Shown here one piece after another: positions 8,616-17,645 of a stretch of 64,000 nucleotides of DNA. Within the stretch, counting starts at the first letter, position 1. Each line of letters starts with the position of its first letter. Source of the stretch: Pontibacter sp. HSC-14F20 (GTDB taxonomy: Bacteria > Bacteroidota > Bacteroidia > Cytophagales > Hymenobacteraceae); NCBI RefSeq assembly GCF_019599265.1, contig NZ_JAHZTC010000020.1, forward strand, positions 1 to 64,000, written 5' to 3'. The position numbers and the translations under genes are program-made. The notes below the pieces were generated by a model, which saw only the letters and a program-made list of their open reading frames with translations, was not told the origin of the DNA and searched no databases.

Positions 8616-9742
8616 TATTGCAACACGTTCAGGTTATAGTCTGAGTTATAGTTCGACTCGATCCAGCCGCCGCCCACCACGTCGTTGCCTTCGTAGAATA
8701 CAGCTGCCTGACCAGGAGCAATCGCATGCACACCTCTCAAAAAGTGTACTTTCATTTTATCGCCTTCCTGTTCTATAATAGCCTCTGTACCCGGGTCGTT
8801 ATACCTTACCTTCGTAATGGTAGGTATAGGTTGATCTATCAGATTTTCGTATTTCACCATGTTGAGCTTGCCCACAGTCATGGCATTTTTGGCCAGATCT
8901 TCGTAGTTACCCAGCACCACACGGTTGGCGTCTTTTTCGATGCGGGTTACATAAGCCGGAAAACCAAGCGCTATACCTAAGCCTTTGCGCTGTCCAATAG
9001 TATAGAACGGATAACCTTCGTGCTTGCCCACCACAGTACCATCTTCGAGTACAAACTCTCCTCCGGCAACCTGCTCTTCCAGACCCTCTACCCGACGCTT
9101 CAGGAAGCTACGGTAGTCGTTGTCTGGTATAAAGCAGATCTCGTAAGACTCCGGCTTGTTCACCAGTTCAGTAAAACCGCGGTCCATGGCCATCTGGCGA
9201 ATTTCGGTTTTGCGCAGTCCTCCCAGCGGGAATATGGTGCGGGCCAGACTCTTCTGAGAAATCCCCCACAGCGCATAAGACTGGTCCTTGCTCTCATCCA
9301 GACCTTTGGAGATCACATAACGACCGTTTTCTTCGCGTATATTGGCATAGTGCCCGGTAGCGATAAAATCGCAGCCCAACTGGTCGGCACGACGCAGCAA
9401 GGCATCCCATTTAATGTGTGTATTGCACAACACGCATGGGTTAGGCGTGCGACCAGCTATGTATTCGTCCGTAAAGTGATTGATTACAAAGTCACCAAAC
9501 TCTTCGCGTATGTCTATAATATAGTGCGGAAAACCAAGCTGCACGGCTATATTTCGGGCATCGTTGATCGAGTCGAGGCTGCAGCAACCGGTCTCTTTCT
9601 TACTGGCGCCGCTCGATGCGTAGTCCCATGTCTTCATGGTCATCCCCACCACTTCATAGCCTTGCTCATGCAACATCACAGCCGCGACGGAGCTGTCTAT
9701 GCCGCCGCTCATGGCTACCAATACCCTTCCTAACTTACTCAT
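8615..9742 (-). CDS. mnmA: tRNA-specific 2-thiouridylase MnmA
   Basis: Installs the sulfur of 2-thiouridine at wobble position 34 of Glu, Gln and Lys tRNAs, using ATP and persulfide sulfur from a relay (cytosol). 375 residues, normal length. The PP-loop AMSGGIDSSVAA is at about 9-20. The nucleophile Cys is in the PNPCVLCN segment near residue 105, and the partner Cys is in YEICFIPD near 200. The C-terminal beta-barrel (GQRKGLGIALG, VRYNDPG, APGQAAVFY) is intact. First gene of the leftward run; a TATCTTTG promoter box lies 40-50 bp upstream. Confidence 0.96.
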   Translation of the reverse strand: MSKLGRVLVAMSGGIDSSVAAVMLHEQGYEVVGMTMKTWDYASSGASKKETGCCSLDSINDARNIAVQLGFPHYIIDIREEFGDFVINHFTDEYIAGRTPNPCVLCNTHIKWDALLRRADQLGCDFIATGHYANIREENGRYVISKGLDESKDQSYALWGISQKSLARTIFPLGGLRKTEIRQMAMDRGFTELVNKPESYEICFIPDNDYRSFLKRRVEGLEEQVAGGEFVLEDGTVVGKHEGYPFYTIGQRKGLGIALGFPAYVTRIEKDANRVVLGNYEDLAKNAMTVGKLNMVKYENLIDQPIPTITKVRYNDPGTEAIIEQEGDKMKVHFLRGVHAIAPGQAAVFYEGNDVVGGGWIESNYNSDYNLNVLQ

Positions 9743-9783
9743 TTATCTTTAGAATTGTAATTCGATTTGCTATAATTTTACTA

Positions 9784-9791
9784 CAAAGATA
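9784..9791 (-). promoter_or_regulatory. Candidate -7 box (TATCTTTG) for mnmA
   Basis: Exact TAnnTTTG on the minus strand, about 42 bp before the mnmA ATG. Only a weak TTTA lies in the -33 region. Confidence 0.5.
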
Positions 9792-9972
9792 GTAACATCG
9801 GGGCACTAATAAAGATTCAGCCGGGCAAATATTGTAGCAACAACTATTTTGCTAAGAGATGCTGCATTAAAAAAAATAGTAAAAAATATGGCATTGTACC
9901 CGATTAGGAACTTACTTTGGTATTCAAATAAGATAAACTGAACCTACCCGGTTTTTTAAAAGATAGATTGCT

Positions 9973-10596
9973 ATGGGCTTACGTACCTCTGTAATAGTAA
10001 ATGGTATTAACAATTTGAGTGATGCGCGTTATTGCGCTGGCATGGGCGTAGATATTATCAGCTTTAACCTGAAACTGGACGATAAGGAGCGTATGTCTTC
10101 TGATACGCTGAAAGAAATCGTGGGCTGGGTATCTGGCGTGAAACTGGCCGGCGAGTTTGAGCGTGCCAAGCCCGACATCATCAACCAGTATGCCGACGAC
10201 TTCGGCCTCGACTATATTCAGCTGGATACCCCCTACCTGATTGATGAGATTGAAGAAATTACCCGTCCGGTTATTCAGAAAGTATTCATCAATAAAGACA
10301 CCGTAGAAAGCGAATTACTGGAAATGATGGAATTGTACGGCCCGTCTGTTGACAGCTTCCTGATCTATTCATCGGATTTTGAAAACATCGACGATACCAA
10401 CACCAAATTCCTTAAAAACCTGGCAAAACGTTTTCAGATATACCTGGGTTTTGGAGTTCATCGTGACAATATCAATACTGTGCTGAAAGAGATCAAACCT
10501 GCCGGCATCGGGTTGCGCGGTGGTCACGAGATCAAGCCCGGACTAAAGGATTTTGACGAGCTGCAGGAGATCTTCGAAGAAATAGAGGAAAACTAG
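9973..10596 (+). CDS. TrpF-like (phosphoribosylanthranilate isomerase family) protein lacking the catalytic pair
   Basis: 207 residues that align along the whole TrpF TIM barrel: an N-terminal VNGINNLSDARYC in place of KICGITNLEDA, and a C-terminal phosphate-binding GFGVHRDN ... GLRGGHEIKPGLKD. Authentic TrpF uses a general-base Cys (Cys7 in the Thermotoga enzyme) and a general-acid Asp (Asp126). Here the Cys position is Asn10 and the LLDT segment reads LIYS, so the Asp position is Tyr132. The fold and phosphate grip look kept while both catalytic residues are gone. No other trp gene is nearby. It is probably a repurposed paralogue; activity as a tryptophan-pathway isomerase is doubtful. Expression may come from a weak TTG/TTACTTTG promoter at 9894-9919. 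Confidence 0.75.
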   Translation: MGLRTSVIVNGINNLSDARYCAGMGVDIISFNLKLDDKERMSSDTLKEIVGWVSGVKLAGEFERAKPDIINQYADDFGLDYIQLDTPYLIDEIEEITRPVIQKVFINKDTVESELLEMMELYGPSVDSFLIYSSDFENIDDTNTKFLKNLAKRFQIYLGFGVHRDNINTVLKEIKPAGIGLRGGHEIKPGLKDFDELQEIFEEIEEN

Positions 10597-10732
10597 GGAG
10601 ATAGAATGTAGAAACTTTCGTGCAGGTATAGGCTGCGGTAGATCAGATCACACAAAACTGAACTTTCACCATCTTAGACCATATTGGCTATACCTGGAAC
10701 CGGACCCGAACATACGTCCTTATCTAATAAAA

Positions 10733-10764
10733 ACGGCCCGCTACACCTGTGTATTGCGGGCCGT
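10733..10764. terminator. Bidirectional terminator hairpin
   Basis: A 9-bp stem ACGGCCCGC/GCGGGCCGT with a 14-nt loop, preceded by AAAAA (a U-tract for the leftward trmB) and followed by a weaker TTCAGTTTTG for the rightward gene. It lies between two convergent genes. Confidence 0.8.
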
Positions 10765-10799
10765 TCAGTTTTGCATCAGATGCATTTATACCTGGAAAT

Positions 10800-11453
10800 T
10801 TACACCTTGAACTGCAGGTATTTAATAGTGATTCCCTCAGCTAAATAGCGTTTCTCGTAGGTGGTATAGATGCCCATAGTATGATCCTGTAAATCGGATT
10901 GGTATAGATTATCGGTATAGAGCAGGTCTTTCGGATTACGCTCCTGCAACACTTCTAAGGTATATTCGAAAAGCATCTGGTTATCTGTCTTGAGATGCAG
11001 GATACCACCAGGCTTTAGAATTTTTGCGTACAGATCGAGGAAACGAGGAGACGTGAGACGACGTTTGATATCGCGGTCCTTCGGACGTGGGTCCGGGAAA
11101 GTAACCCAGATCTCGTCCACCTCACCTTCAGCAAAGTTCTCTTCCAGGTTCTCGATAAAAGTGCGCAGGAAAGCGACATTATCCAAATCTTCCTCTTCCG
11201 CCAGCGAACTGCCTTTCCAGATGCGGGCGCCTTTGATGTCGAGCCCCAGGAAATTTTTCTCCGGGAACAAACGGGCCATCCCAACTGTGTACTCCCCACG
11301 ACCACAACCAATCTCCAGAATCAGAGGATTATCATTTTCAAAAAACTCTTCACACCACCTGCCTTTCAACTGACCGTAGAGTTCTCCTTCCGGTTCTATT
11401 ACATTCTCACGCTCCGCTATGGCGGCAAACTTGGCTAATTTACTTCTTCCCAT
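10800..11453 (-). CDS. trmB: tRNA (guanine-N7-)-methyltransferase
   Basis: Transfers a methyl group from S-adenosylmethionine to N7 of G46 in the variable loop of tRNA (cytosol). 217 residues, normal length. The Rossmann SAM motif LEIGCGRGEYT is at about 46-56, followed by the acidic FLGLDIKGARIWKG. The FPDPRPKDRD segment characteristic of TrmB, with basic RRLTSPRFL after it, carries the catalytic/tRNA-contact residues. It follows folC by 2 bp and ends the leftward unit before the hairpin at 10733-10764. Confidence 0.95.
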   Translation of the reverse strand: MGRSKLAKFAAIAERENVIEPEGELYGQLKGRWCEEFFENDNPLILEIGCGRGEYTVGMARLFPEKNFLGLDIKGARIWKGSSLAEEEDLDNVAFLRTFIENLEENFAEGEVDEIWVTFPDPRPKDRDIKRRLTSPRFLDLYAKILKPGGILHLKTDNQMLFEYTLEVLQERNPKDLLYTDNLYQSDLQDHTMGIYTTYEKRYLAEGITIKYLQFKV

Positions 11454-11455
11454 TA

Positions 11456-12748
11456 TTATAGTTCGTCAATCTCTGCGACCACAAAGGTACTACCTCCTAT
11501 AAAAATTACCTCATCCGGTTTCGCATTTCCTTTCGCCGCCGCAATGGCTTCACTTACAGTTGCATAAGCTTCGCCCTGCAATCCCATACTTACGGCTTTT
11601 TCATGAAGCTCCGATACAGGCAAAGCGCGCGGTATCTGGGCCTGACAGAAATAATAGGTATAATCTTTTGGCAAAAGCTGCAGAATGATCGTTACATCTT
11701 TGTCATTAACTGCTCCAAAAACAAAGTGAACCTGCTTAGGATTAAGTGCTTTTAACTGAACAAGTATTTGTTTAATTCCATCTAAATTGTGTCCTGTATC
11801 ACAAATAGTTAAAGGTGAATAGGCCAACACCTGCCAGCGACCTTTTAGTCCCGTAGTTGTTTTTGTGTGAGCTATCCCTTGGCGAATGGCTTCATCTGAG
11901 ATTGCATAATCCCGCTCACGTAGCAACAGCAACGATTGGAGCACACCCGGGAGGTTATACTGTTGGTACCCGCCTGCCAGATCGGACTGAAGCGAGGCTA
12001 TCCAAAGCTTGCCATCCAGGTATACATCGTATACCTGTCCTTCCAGTTGCTGCTCTAACACCTTCACGGTTAAGCTATCGTTGGCAAAATAAAGCGGCGC
12101 TTGTTCAGCTGCTGCCTTCTGCTCAAATACCTGTATGATCTCATCTTGCTTTGTAGTGATTACCGCAGGTATACCGGACTTGATGATGCCGGCCTTCTCT
12201 CCTGCTATCTCCGCCAGGGTGTCGCCCAACAGTGCCTGATGATCAAAGCCGATGTTGGTGATAAGTGAAAGTTCCGGCTCAATGATATTTGTCGAGTCAA
12301 GTCTGCCGCCCAATCCCACTTCGATCACAGCAACATCTACTTGCTCATCAGCAAAATACTGGAAGGCAAGCGCCACAGTCATCTCGAAAAAAGAAGGCTT
12401 TACCTGCTCAAACAGGCCCCTGTGCTGCTCTACAAAAGAAATCAGATAGCCCTGCGGCAGTTCGGCACCGTTTACACGCACTCTTTCAGTAAAGGACTTA
12501 AGATGCGGCGAGGTATAGAGGCCAGTTTTATAGCCAGCGCTTTGCAGCACCGCAGCCAGCATGTGAGAACTGCTGCCTTTGCCGTTGGTACCTGCCACAT
12601 GTACTGTCTTAAACTTAAGTTGCGGCTTGCCCAGCGCCTCGCAAAGAGCAATAATATTGTCGAGGCTCTTCTTAAAAGCAACATTGCCGATGCGTTGAAA
12701 CATCGGCAATTGCTGGTATAGGTAATCAAGACATTCTTGATAAGTCAT
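11456..12748 (-). CDS. folC: Bifunctional dihydrofolate/folylpolyglutamate synthase
   Basis: ATP-dependent ligase that adds glutamate to dihydropteroate and extends polyglutamate chains on folates (cytosol). 430 residues, as usual. The Mur-ligase-type P-loop HVAGTNGKGSSSH lies near residue 50, then TSPHL, VEVGLGGRLDSTN (read here as IEVGLGGRLDSTN) and the C-terminal domain motif DTGHNLDGI. It sits between tonB (14 bp upstream) and trmB (2 bp downstream), so a housekeeping gene appears to ride in the ExbBD/TonB unit. Confidence 0.95.
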   Translation of the reverse strand: MTYQECLDYLYQQLPMFQRIGNVAFKKSLDNIIALCEALGKPQLKFKTVHVAGTNGKGSSSHMLAAVLQSAGYKTGLYTSPHLKSFTERVRVNGAELPQGYLISFVEQHRGLFEQVKPSFFEMTVALAFQYFADEQVDVAVIEVGLGGRLDSTNIIEPELSLITNIGFDHQALLGDTLAEIAGEKAGIIKSGIPAVITTKQDEIIQVFEQKAAAEQAPLYFANDSLTVKVLEQQLEGQVYDVYLDGKLWIASLQSDLAGGYQQYNLPGVLQSLLLLRERDYAISDEAIRQGIAHTKTTTGLKGRWQVLAYSPLTICDTGHNLDGIKQILVQLKALNPKQVHFVFGAVNDKDVTIILQLLPKDYTYYFCQAQIPRALPVSELHEKAVSMGLQGEAYATVSEAIAAAKGNAKPDEVIFIGGSTFVVAEIDEL

Positions 12749-12762
12749 GAAATCAATAGAAA

Positions 12763-13680
12763 TTAGCGTGATCTGATCACAAAAGTAACGGTACCCGTGG
12801 CACCTGTTGTGCTTCTGCCTCCGCCCGTGCGGCTAAAGGTTGTTTTCTGAAGCTGCTCCCGATACCACTTCTCCACGTGCGGAGATACGGTGCTCTCCAA
12901 TCGGTCGATGCCGATCAGGTTGCCGTCTGCGTCGATGCGGATGCGGAACTTCACGAAACCCGTTTCGTTCTCGTAAGGGTCACGTTTCGGAGAAATATCA
13001 TAACGCCAACCCGCCATATCCAGGCCATCGCCACCACCGCCACCGCCAGGGGTGCCTTCGTAGTTCTTAGCACCCATAATACCTCTCGGGTCACCTTTAT
13101 CACCTACTTTGTTGGCGTCGTCCCCGTTGTTGTTACCAGTTGCTTCGTTTGAAGTACCGCTTTTGCCTGTACCGGTGCTTTCAGTTGGTTTGCCAGGGTA
13201 TAGCGAACGAGGCTTTTCAGGTTCTGGCTTCTTCACTTCTTCTTTAGGCTGCTCTACCGGTTTTTTCACTTCCTCTTTTGGTTGTGGCTTCGGCTGAGGT
13301 TTTGCTTCTTCTTTCACAACCACAGGCGCATCAGCTGTAGTGGTTACTACCTTTGGTGTTTCAGCAGGTGTTGGAGGAGTTGGCGTAGCAGCTGCCACAG
13401 GCTTTGGATCCGGAAGCGGTTCCGGCTGCGTTGGAGCTGGCTTGCTGTCCTGCACGTTCTTCGACTCATTTGGAGTAGCTTTGGACTGCACACTTCCGCT
13501 GCCCACTGCATCCATACCGAAGTCCAACTCAATGCCCATCTCCTTGTCCGGTTTACCCGGTGCCCCACTCCATGCCAGCAGGTAGAACAAAAGCAACAAG
13601 ATAATCACGTGCAGGGCAATGCTAATACCTGCCGCAATTTTCCTGTTTTTTTCTTCTTCCTTATTTAATGCTATCTCCAT
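12763..13680 (-). CDS. TonB-like energy transducer
   Basis: A 305-residue inner-membrane-anchored periplasmic protein. A short basic cytoplasmic N-terminus precedes one membrane helix at about 17-41 (IALHVIILLLLFYLLAW). A Pro/Lys/Glu-rich spacer spans about 75-165 (PKPQPKEEVKKPVEQPKEE), then a Gly/Asn-rich linker (GGGGGGDG), and a C-terminal domain at about 225-305 (FVKFRIRIDADGNLIGI, FSRTGGG, VTFVIRS) with the layout of TonB/TolA C-terminal domains. It immediately follows exbD (12 bp). It should transmit proton-motive energy from ExbB/ExbD to an envelope partner. The neighbouring TPR, barrel and SPOR genes suggest that partner may be structural rather than a nutrient receptor; this last point is inference. 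Confidence 0.85.
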   Translation of the reverse strand: MEIALNKEEEKNRKIAAGISIALHVIILLLLFYLLAWSGAPGKPDKEMGIELDFGMDAVGSGSVQSKATPNESKNVQDSKPAPTQPEPLPDPKPVAAATPTPPTPAETPKVVTTTADAPVVVKEEAKPQPKPQPKEEVKKPVEQPKEEVKKPEPEKPRSLYPGKPTESTGTGKSGTSNEATGNNNGDDANKVGDKGDPRGIMGAKNYEGTPGGGGGGDGLDMAGWRYDISPKRDPYENETGFVKFRIRIDADGNLIGIDRLESTVSPHVEKWYREQLQKTTFSRTGGGRSTTGATGTVTFVIRSR

Positions 13681-13692
13681 CTCAGTACTTAA

Positions 13693-14088
13693 TTATTCAT
13701 TCGGCGTAGTGGCCAGCGTTACTTTCGCATTCAGACCTGCCGCTACACTGGCAACGTTTACCAGATACTCTACCGGTACACTCTTGTCAACGTGCAGTAC
13801 AACCACACCTTCTTCTGCATTCTGCAAAAGTGTTGCCAATTGTGGTTCAAGATCAGAAAGTCCGATCTCTTTGCCGTTCAAGTAATACTTTAAGTCGGGT
13901 GTAATAGTCACGCTTATTTTCTGGATGACAATGGTAGACGACTTACTTGTAGGTAAACTAACAGGCAGGCCGGTAGGTGCCACAAAGTTCGAGGTAAGCA
14001 TGAAAAATATGAGCAACAGAAATATGATGTCGGTCATCGACGACATATTAAACTCTGGGTTGATCCTATTCTTAGATCGTAAATTCAT
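13693..14088 (-). CDS. exbD: ExbD/TolR-family biopolymer transport protein
   Basis: 131 residues with the ExbD/TolR architecture: a basic N-terminal tail (LRSKNRINPEFN), one membrane helix with the proton-carrying Asp at its start (SSMTDIIFLLLIFFMLTSNF), and a periplasmic domain of about 80 residues. It overlaps nothing and starts 2 bp after exbB ends. It works in complex with ExbB as the stator that converts proton flux into motion of TonB/TolA-like partners. Confidence 0.92.
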   Translation of the reverse strand: MNLRSKNRINPEFNMSSMTDIIFLLLIFFMLTSNFVAPTGLPVSLPTSKSSTIVIQKISVTITPDLKYYLNGKEIGLSDLEPQLATLLQNAEEGVVVLHVDKSVPVEYLVNVASVAAGLNAKVTLATTPNE

Positions 14089-14090
14089 GC

Positions 14091-14795
14091 TTAAAGTTGT
14101 GGTTCCTGTAAAAGATCAATAAACTCAATTGAGGAGTACTCCATCCCGTGCACGATATTGTCGATTTTAGACACCAGGTAGTTGTACCCAACATAGGCAG
14201 GCAGACCGATAATAAGACCGGTAGCCGTAGTTACCATCGCCTGGTAAATACCAGCAGATAGCAATTGCGGGCTGATGGTACCCTCGGCCTGAGCAATAGC
14301 AATGAAAGCCTGAATCATACCTGTTACCGTACCAAGGAAGCCCAGCATAGGCGCTGCACCTGCAATGGTTGCCAGTGAAGCCAGGTTACGCTCGAGCTTG
14401 CTGATTTCGATCTTACCAACGTTCTCAATAGAAGTCTCAATGTTTTTAAGCGGATTACCGATGCGGCTCACTCCTTTGCCCAACATTCTGGCTACCGGCG
14501 TGTTGGTCTGAGCACACAGCATGCGGGCTCCGTTAATGTCGCCAGCCAATACCATGCTCTTTATGCGGTCACTGAAACCATCCGGGTTTTTGGCGGCCTT
14601 CATAAGGGTCAGGTAGCGCTCGAAGAAAATGTAAACGGCAGCCAGCGACAAAAGCAGCAGCGGGATCATGGCCCAGCCACCTGCCATCGCCAGGTCCATT
14701 AAGGAAACTGAGTTTTCCGCTGTTTCTGCTCCATCCATCAACATAGAAGTCGTGTCAGCAGGAGTCGTTGTAATTTGTAAGAAGAGAGATGTCAT
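14091..14795 (-). CDS. exbB: ExbB/TolQ/MotA-family proton channel
   Basis: 234 residues of an inner-membrane channel subunit. The first membrane helix is at about 37-60 (MIPLLLLSLAAVYIFFE). A cytoplasmic loop follows with the family motif GNPLKNIETSIENVGKIEISKLERNL, and then two helices (LATIAGAAPMLGFLGTVTGM and GIYQAMVTTATGLIIGLPAYVGYN). The GLLGTV-like GFLGTV motif and the conserved Thr in the third helix are present. It starts 1 bp after the HU/SPOR gene ends and is followed by exbD and tonB. Confidence 0.93.
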   Translation of the reverse strand: MTSLFLQITTTPADTTSMLMDGAETAENSVSLMDLAMAGGWAMIPLLLLSLAAVYIFFERYLTLMKAAKNPDGFSDRIKSMVLAGDINGARMLCAQTNTPVARMLGKGVSRIGNPLKNIETSIENVGKIEISKLERNLASLATIAGAAPMLGFLGTVTGMIQAFIAIAQAEGTISPQLLSAGIYQAMVTTATGLIIGLPAYVGYNYLVSKIDNIVHGMEYSSIEFIDLLQEPQL

Positions 14796-14796
14796 G

Positions 14797-15927
14797 TTAA
14801 TTATTATAAACCCAAATATTTTCTCCGAATGATTTTCTGTAAGTGTTCATAGCAGCCTGCGCCTCTTCTGCCGTGGCAAAGTCGGCCACAGAAACTTTGA
14901 AAAGCCTGCTGCCTTTGCCAGGCTCCAGAACTTTAGATTCGTGGCCAAATTCCGCTATCTCCTGACGACTAAACTCCGCGTTCAACATGCGGGCATAACC
15001 ACCTGTAATAATATAAAAACGGCCATCTTTATCGCTTACTGTAGTAGTGGTCGGAGCTGGTGCTGCTACTTCTTCAATTGTGTCCTCGCTATTAATAACA
15101 GATTCATCTGCAGTAAATTGAGCATCCTGTTTAAAAGCATTACCAGAAGTACCATCTAAAGAGACCGCGCCTTCCTCTATACCTGACTCTGTTGCATCGA
15201 ATGCCCCCAGAGCAGCAGACTGTCCTAGTGTAGCTTCTTGCTGAACAGGTATAGCAGCAGTGGCCATCTTTTCATCAACAGCTTGCTTGTCGCCGTTTAT
15301 GAGCGAGATGGGATTCAGGCTGCTGAGATTATAATCCGTTTGAAGGGAAAGCATGTAAAGAGCCGTTCCGACCAGACCTGTCAGGGCCAAGCCTGCCGCT
15401 ACGTGGTAGGCGCGTTTCAGGCGGGCTTTAAAAGGCTTCCTGGCAGGTGCAGGCTCCGCTAGCTGGCGCTCCTTGATCAGGGTACGAAGCACAGCCGGCT
15501 CTTCATGACGAATCGGTCGTGCGACAATCTCGGGCAGGCCGAAGCTTGCCTCTAATAAGTTATCACCTTCTGTGTAATCAAATACCAGCTTTTGTTCGTG
15601 GTTGTATTTGAACACGCCGATATCAGTCAATTCATACCGTTGCTCGCTATCGAGGCGGGTTCTTACCTCATGCACAAAAGAGATAACCAGTTGTCTGGCC
15701 TCTTCTTTTGTAGTATTGTTGGCATAGGCGATGGTACTGATAAGCAGCCCATCGTTTAGTACCAGCTTCTCGTTGAAAGCAATTTTTTTGGACGGCGGCA
15801 CCAACGTGTGCTTCACCGGGTTAATCCGGGCAGGCACATAGCGCGTAATCAACCCGCCAAAATCAGGTATGATCACGCAGTCGTGATTATAGAGCAGGTG
15901 CTTGATGTGCTTTTCTACCATAGGCAC
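14797..15927 (-). CDS. HU-CCDC81 / SPOR membrane protein
   Basis: 376 residues with an unusual plan. Residues 1-130 match the paired prokaryotic HU-CCDC81 domains (HIKHLLYNHDCVIIPDFGGLI, NDGLLISTIAYANN, LTDIGVFKY), a histone-like/HU-type fold. A membrane helix lies at about 171-192 (AAGLALTGLVGTALYML), followed by a low-complexity periplasmic linker. A SPOR domain at about 297-376 (GRFYIITGGYARMLNAEFS, SRLFKVSVADFATAEEAQAAM) is of the type that binds denuded septal peptidoglycan. The protein would link a cytoplasmic, possibly DNA-binding module to the division-site wall. Initiation at the second Met (residue 3, 15921) is equally possible. It lies between the barrel gene and exbB with 0-1 bp gaps. 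Confidence 0.88.
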   Translation of the reverse strand: MPMVEKHIKHLLYNHDCVIIPDFGGLITRYVPARINPVKHTLVPPSKKIAFNEKLVLNDGLLISTIAYANNTTKEEARQLVISFVHEVRTRLDSEQRYELTDIGVFKYNHEQKLVFDYTEGDNLLEASFGLPEIVARPIRHEEPAVLRTLIKERQLAEPAPARKPFKARLKRAYHVAAGLALTGLVGTALYMLSLQTDYNLSSLNPISLINGDKQAVDEKMATAAIPVQQEATLGQSAALGAFDATESGIEEGAVSLDGTSGNAFKQDAQFTADESVINSEDTIEEVAAPAPTTTTVSDKDGRFYIITGGYARMLNAEFSRQEIAEFGHESKVLEPGKGSRLFKVSVADFATAEEAQAAMNTYRKSFGENIWVYNN

Positions 15928-17613
15928 TTAGAATGAATAAGAGACGCCTCCTATCAGGTTGATACTTTTGTTCGGGTAATTTACAAACCTTTCGTACTTC
16001 TGCGCAAACAAATTATTCACCATCAGGAAAGTTGTGAATCTGTTGGAGAATCTGTAGTCCGCCTTCAGGTTCAGGTCAACGATCGAATCGGTTTCCCGCA
16101 GCCCAAATGTGCCGTCTGGTCGGTGAATGCGCCCGAAAGAACTCCCAATATAGTAAAGTTCTGAATTAAAGAGAATCTTATCATAGAAGTTGTAGGTGGC
16201 AAAAACGCTTGCCATCAACTCTGGTCGGTGAAACGGCTGCTCTAAGCTGGCAGTGCTATACTTATTATAATCAGCCTTTAATCCAATGCGCAGCTCGTCA
16301 GAATAATTAAAGGTAGCTTCTCCATAAATATTCAAAACATTTGTTACGCCGTCATCATACAACAGGTCAAACTTGGATGAGTCGCTTGCCAAGTTGTTAT
16401 AGAAGTACATATTGCGGAAATTCTGGTAAGCTACGCGTCCTGTCAGGTGCACGAAGTTGGCAATGTTAGCCTGCATACCACCGTATACCTCCAGTCCTTT
16501 GTTCTGGTCTGCTACTCTTACATTCGGTGCCAGGTATGGATTCTCCTGTGTCAGCTGATATAAAGTAACTCTTTGCAAGTCGCCACCTATACCTGCGTAA
16601 ATCAGCAGGTTATCCTTAATTGGCTCTACTCCTACCCGTACTGTTGGGTATACATTGAACTTGCGCGCATCGTTCACAGTGTCGCCGGTATAGGCAACGT
16701 TAGCACCGATTGTCAGGCGAATGGCATTCAGTTGGCGCTCGTACTGCGGATGCAGTTTAAACAAGGTACGGCTGACAGAAGCAGAATCTTTATGCGACAC
16801 CAGTGAGAGGTCTGCGTCCACTTTGAAAGCGGATACATCATCCAGGCCATACTCGGTGTTGAGCCTGGCGGCGATGTTCGTCTCCCGCATGTCGTATCGG
16901 TCGTTCAGGTAATTTACGTTCAAACCTGCTCTGAACAGGAGCGGCATACCAGCGCCATGGTTGTGCATGTACCCTTCGGCATTCACGCGGTTAAACACCT
17001 GGCTAGCAGTTACGCGATCTTCGTTCTCCGGCATGGTATACCCGTAAAAGTGGTACTTGTCGCGACCATAGCCTAGTTTACCACCCAGGGTAAGGCCCTG
17101 CATGTACGTTTCGCCATTCAGGTTGATCGCCGAATTGGTCACAGCAGAATTCTTGCCGTCCACCGGTCCTCTGGCAGAGGTGATATGGCTGACATCTGCT
17201 CCGTAAGAAGCCACGTTGCTACGCTTGTTATGGAAGTAGCCTTTCAGGTATAGCGTACCGTAGTTGCCTATACCTGCTTTTACATAGTTACCATACAGCT
17301 TGGTGAGCTCGTCCTGTTTGATGGTGAGCACACGCATCTGCAGGTCCACATCCTGACCTTCGAGGCGGTAATCGTTGAAACGGTAGCGTACATTGCGCTC
17401 ACCCGGCTCCGGAGTAACCACCGCAAATTTCTGGTAGTTACGTGATGCTCTTGGCAGCTCAATCTTGCGATCCTTCTCCACCACTACTTCCGCATCCTGC
17501 AGTTTAGCACCTTCGCCCCAGCCTGTTGTCTGAGCCTGGGCGCTGTTCAGGAAGTTAAACCCGGCACAAAGCACAATCGCTGCTATGGAAGCTTTTTTCA
17601 ATCTATTCTTCAT
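15928..17613 (-). CDS. Outer-membrane beta-barrel protein (TonB-receptor-like barrel without a plug)
   Basis: About 561 residues. I chose the Met at 17613 because it gives a clean signal peptide (MKNRLKKASIAAIVLCAG ... SAQAQ). An in-frame ATG at 17646 overlaps the stop of the upstream TPR gene as TAATG and could be the coupled start. The mature protein is alternating hydrophobic/aromatic beta strands (YVKAGIGNYGTLYLKGYFHNK, RVAYQNFRNMYFYNN) and ends with an aromatic terminus (GGVSYSF), as expected of an outer-membrane barrel. There is no recognisable plug domain or TonB box. It sits between a giant TPR protein and the HU/SPOR-ExbBD-TonB genes, so a shared envelope role is likely; the substrate is unknown. 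Confidence 0.8.
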   Translation of the reverse strand: MKNRLKKASIAAIVLCAGFNFLNSAQAQTTGWGEGAKLQDAEVVVEKDRKIELPRASRNYQKFAVVTPEPGERNVRYRFNDYRLEGQDVDLQMRVLTIKQDELTKLYGNYVKAGIGNYGTLYLKGYFHNKRSNVASYGADVSHITSARGPVDGKNSAVTNSAINLNGETYMQGLTLGGKLGYGRDKYHFYGYTMPENEDRVTASQVFNRVNAEGYMHNHGAGMPLLFRAGLNVNYLNDRYDMRETNIAARLNTEYGLDDVSAFKVDADLSLVSHKDSASVSRTLFKLHPQYERQLNAIRLTIGANVAYTGDTVNDARKFNVYPTVRVGVEPIKDNLLIYAGIGGDLQRVTLYQLTQENPYLAPNVRVADQNKGLEVYGGMQANIANFVHLTGRVAYQNFRNMYFYNNLASDSSKFDLLYDDGVTNVLNIYGEATFNYSDELRIGLKADYNKYSTASLEQPFHRPELMASVFATYNFYDKILFNSELYYIGSSFGRIHRPDGTFGLRETDSIVDLNLKADYRFSNRFTTFLMVNNLFAQKYERFVNYPNKSINLIGGVSYSF

Positions 17614-17645
17614 GTTGATGTTTCTCTTCAGCTTGATCTGATGCA

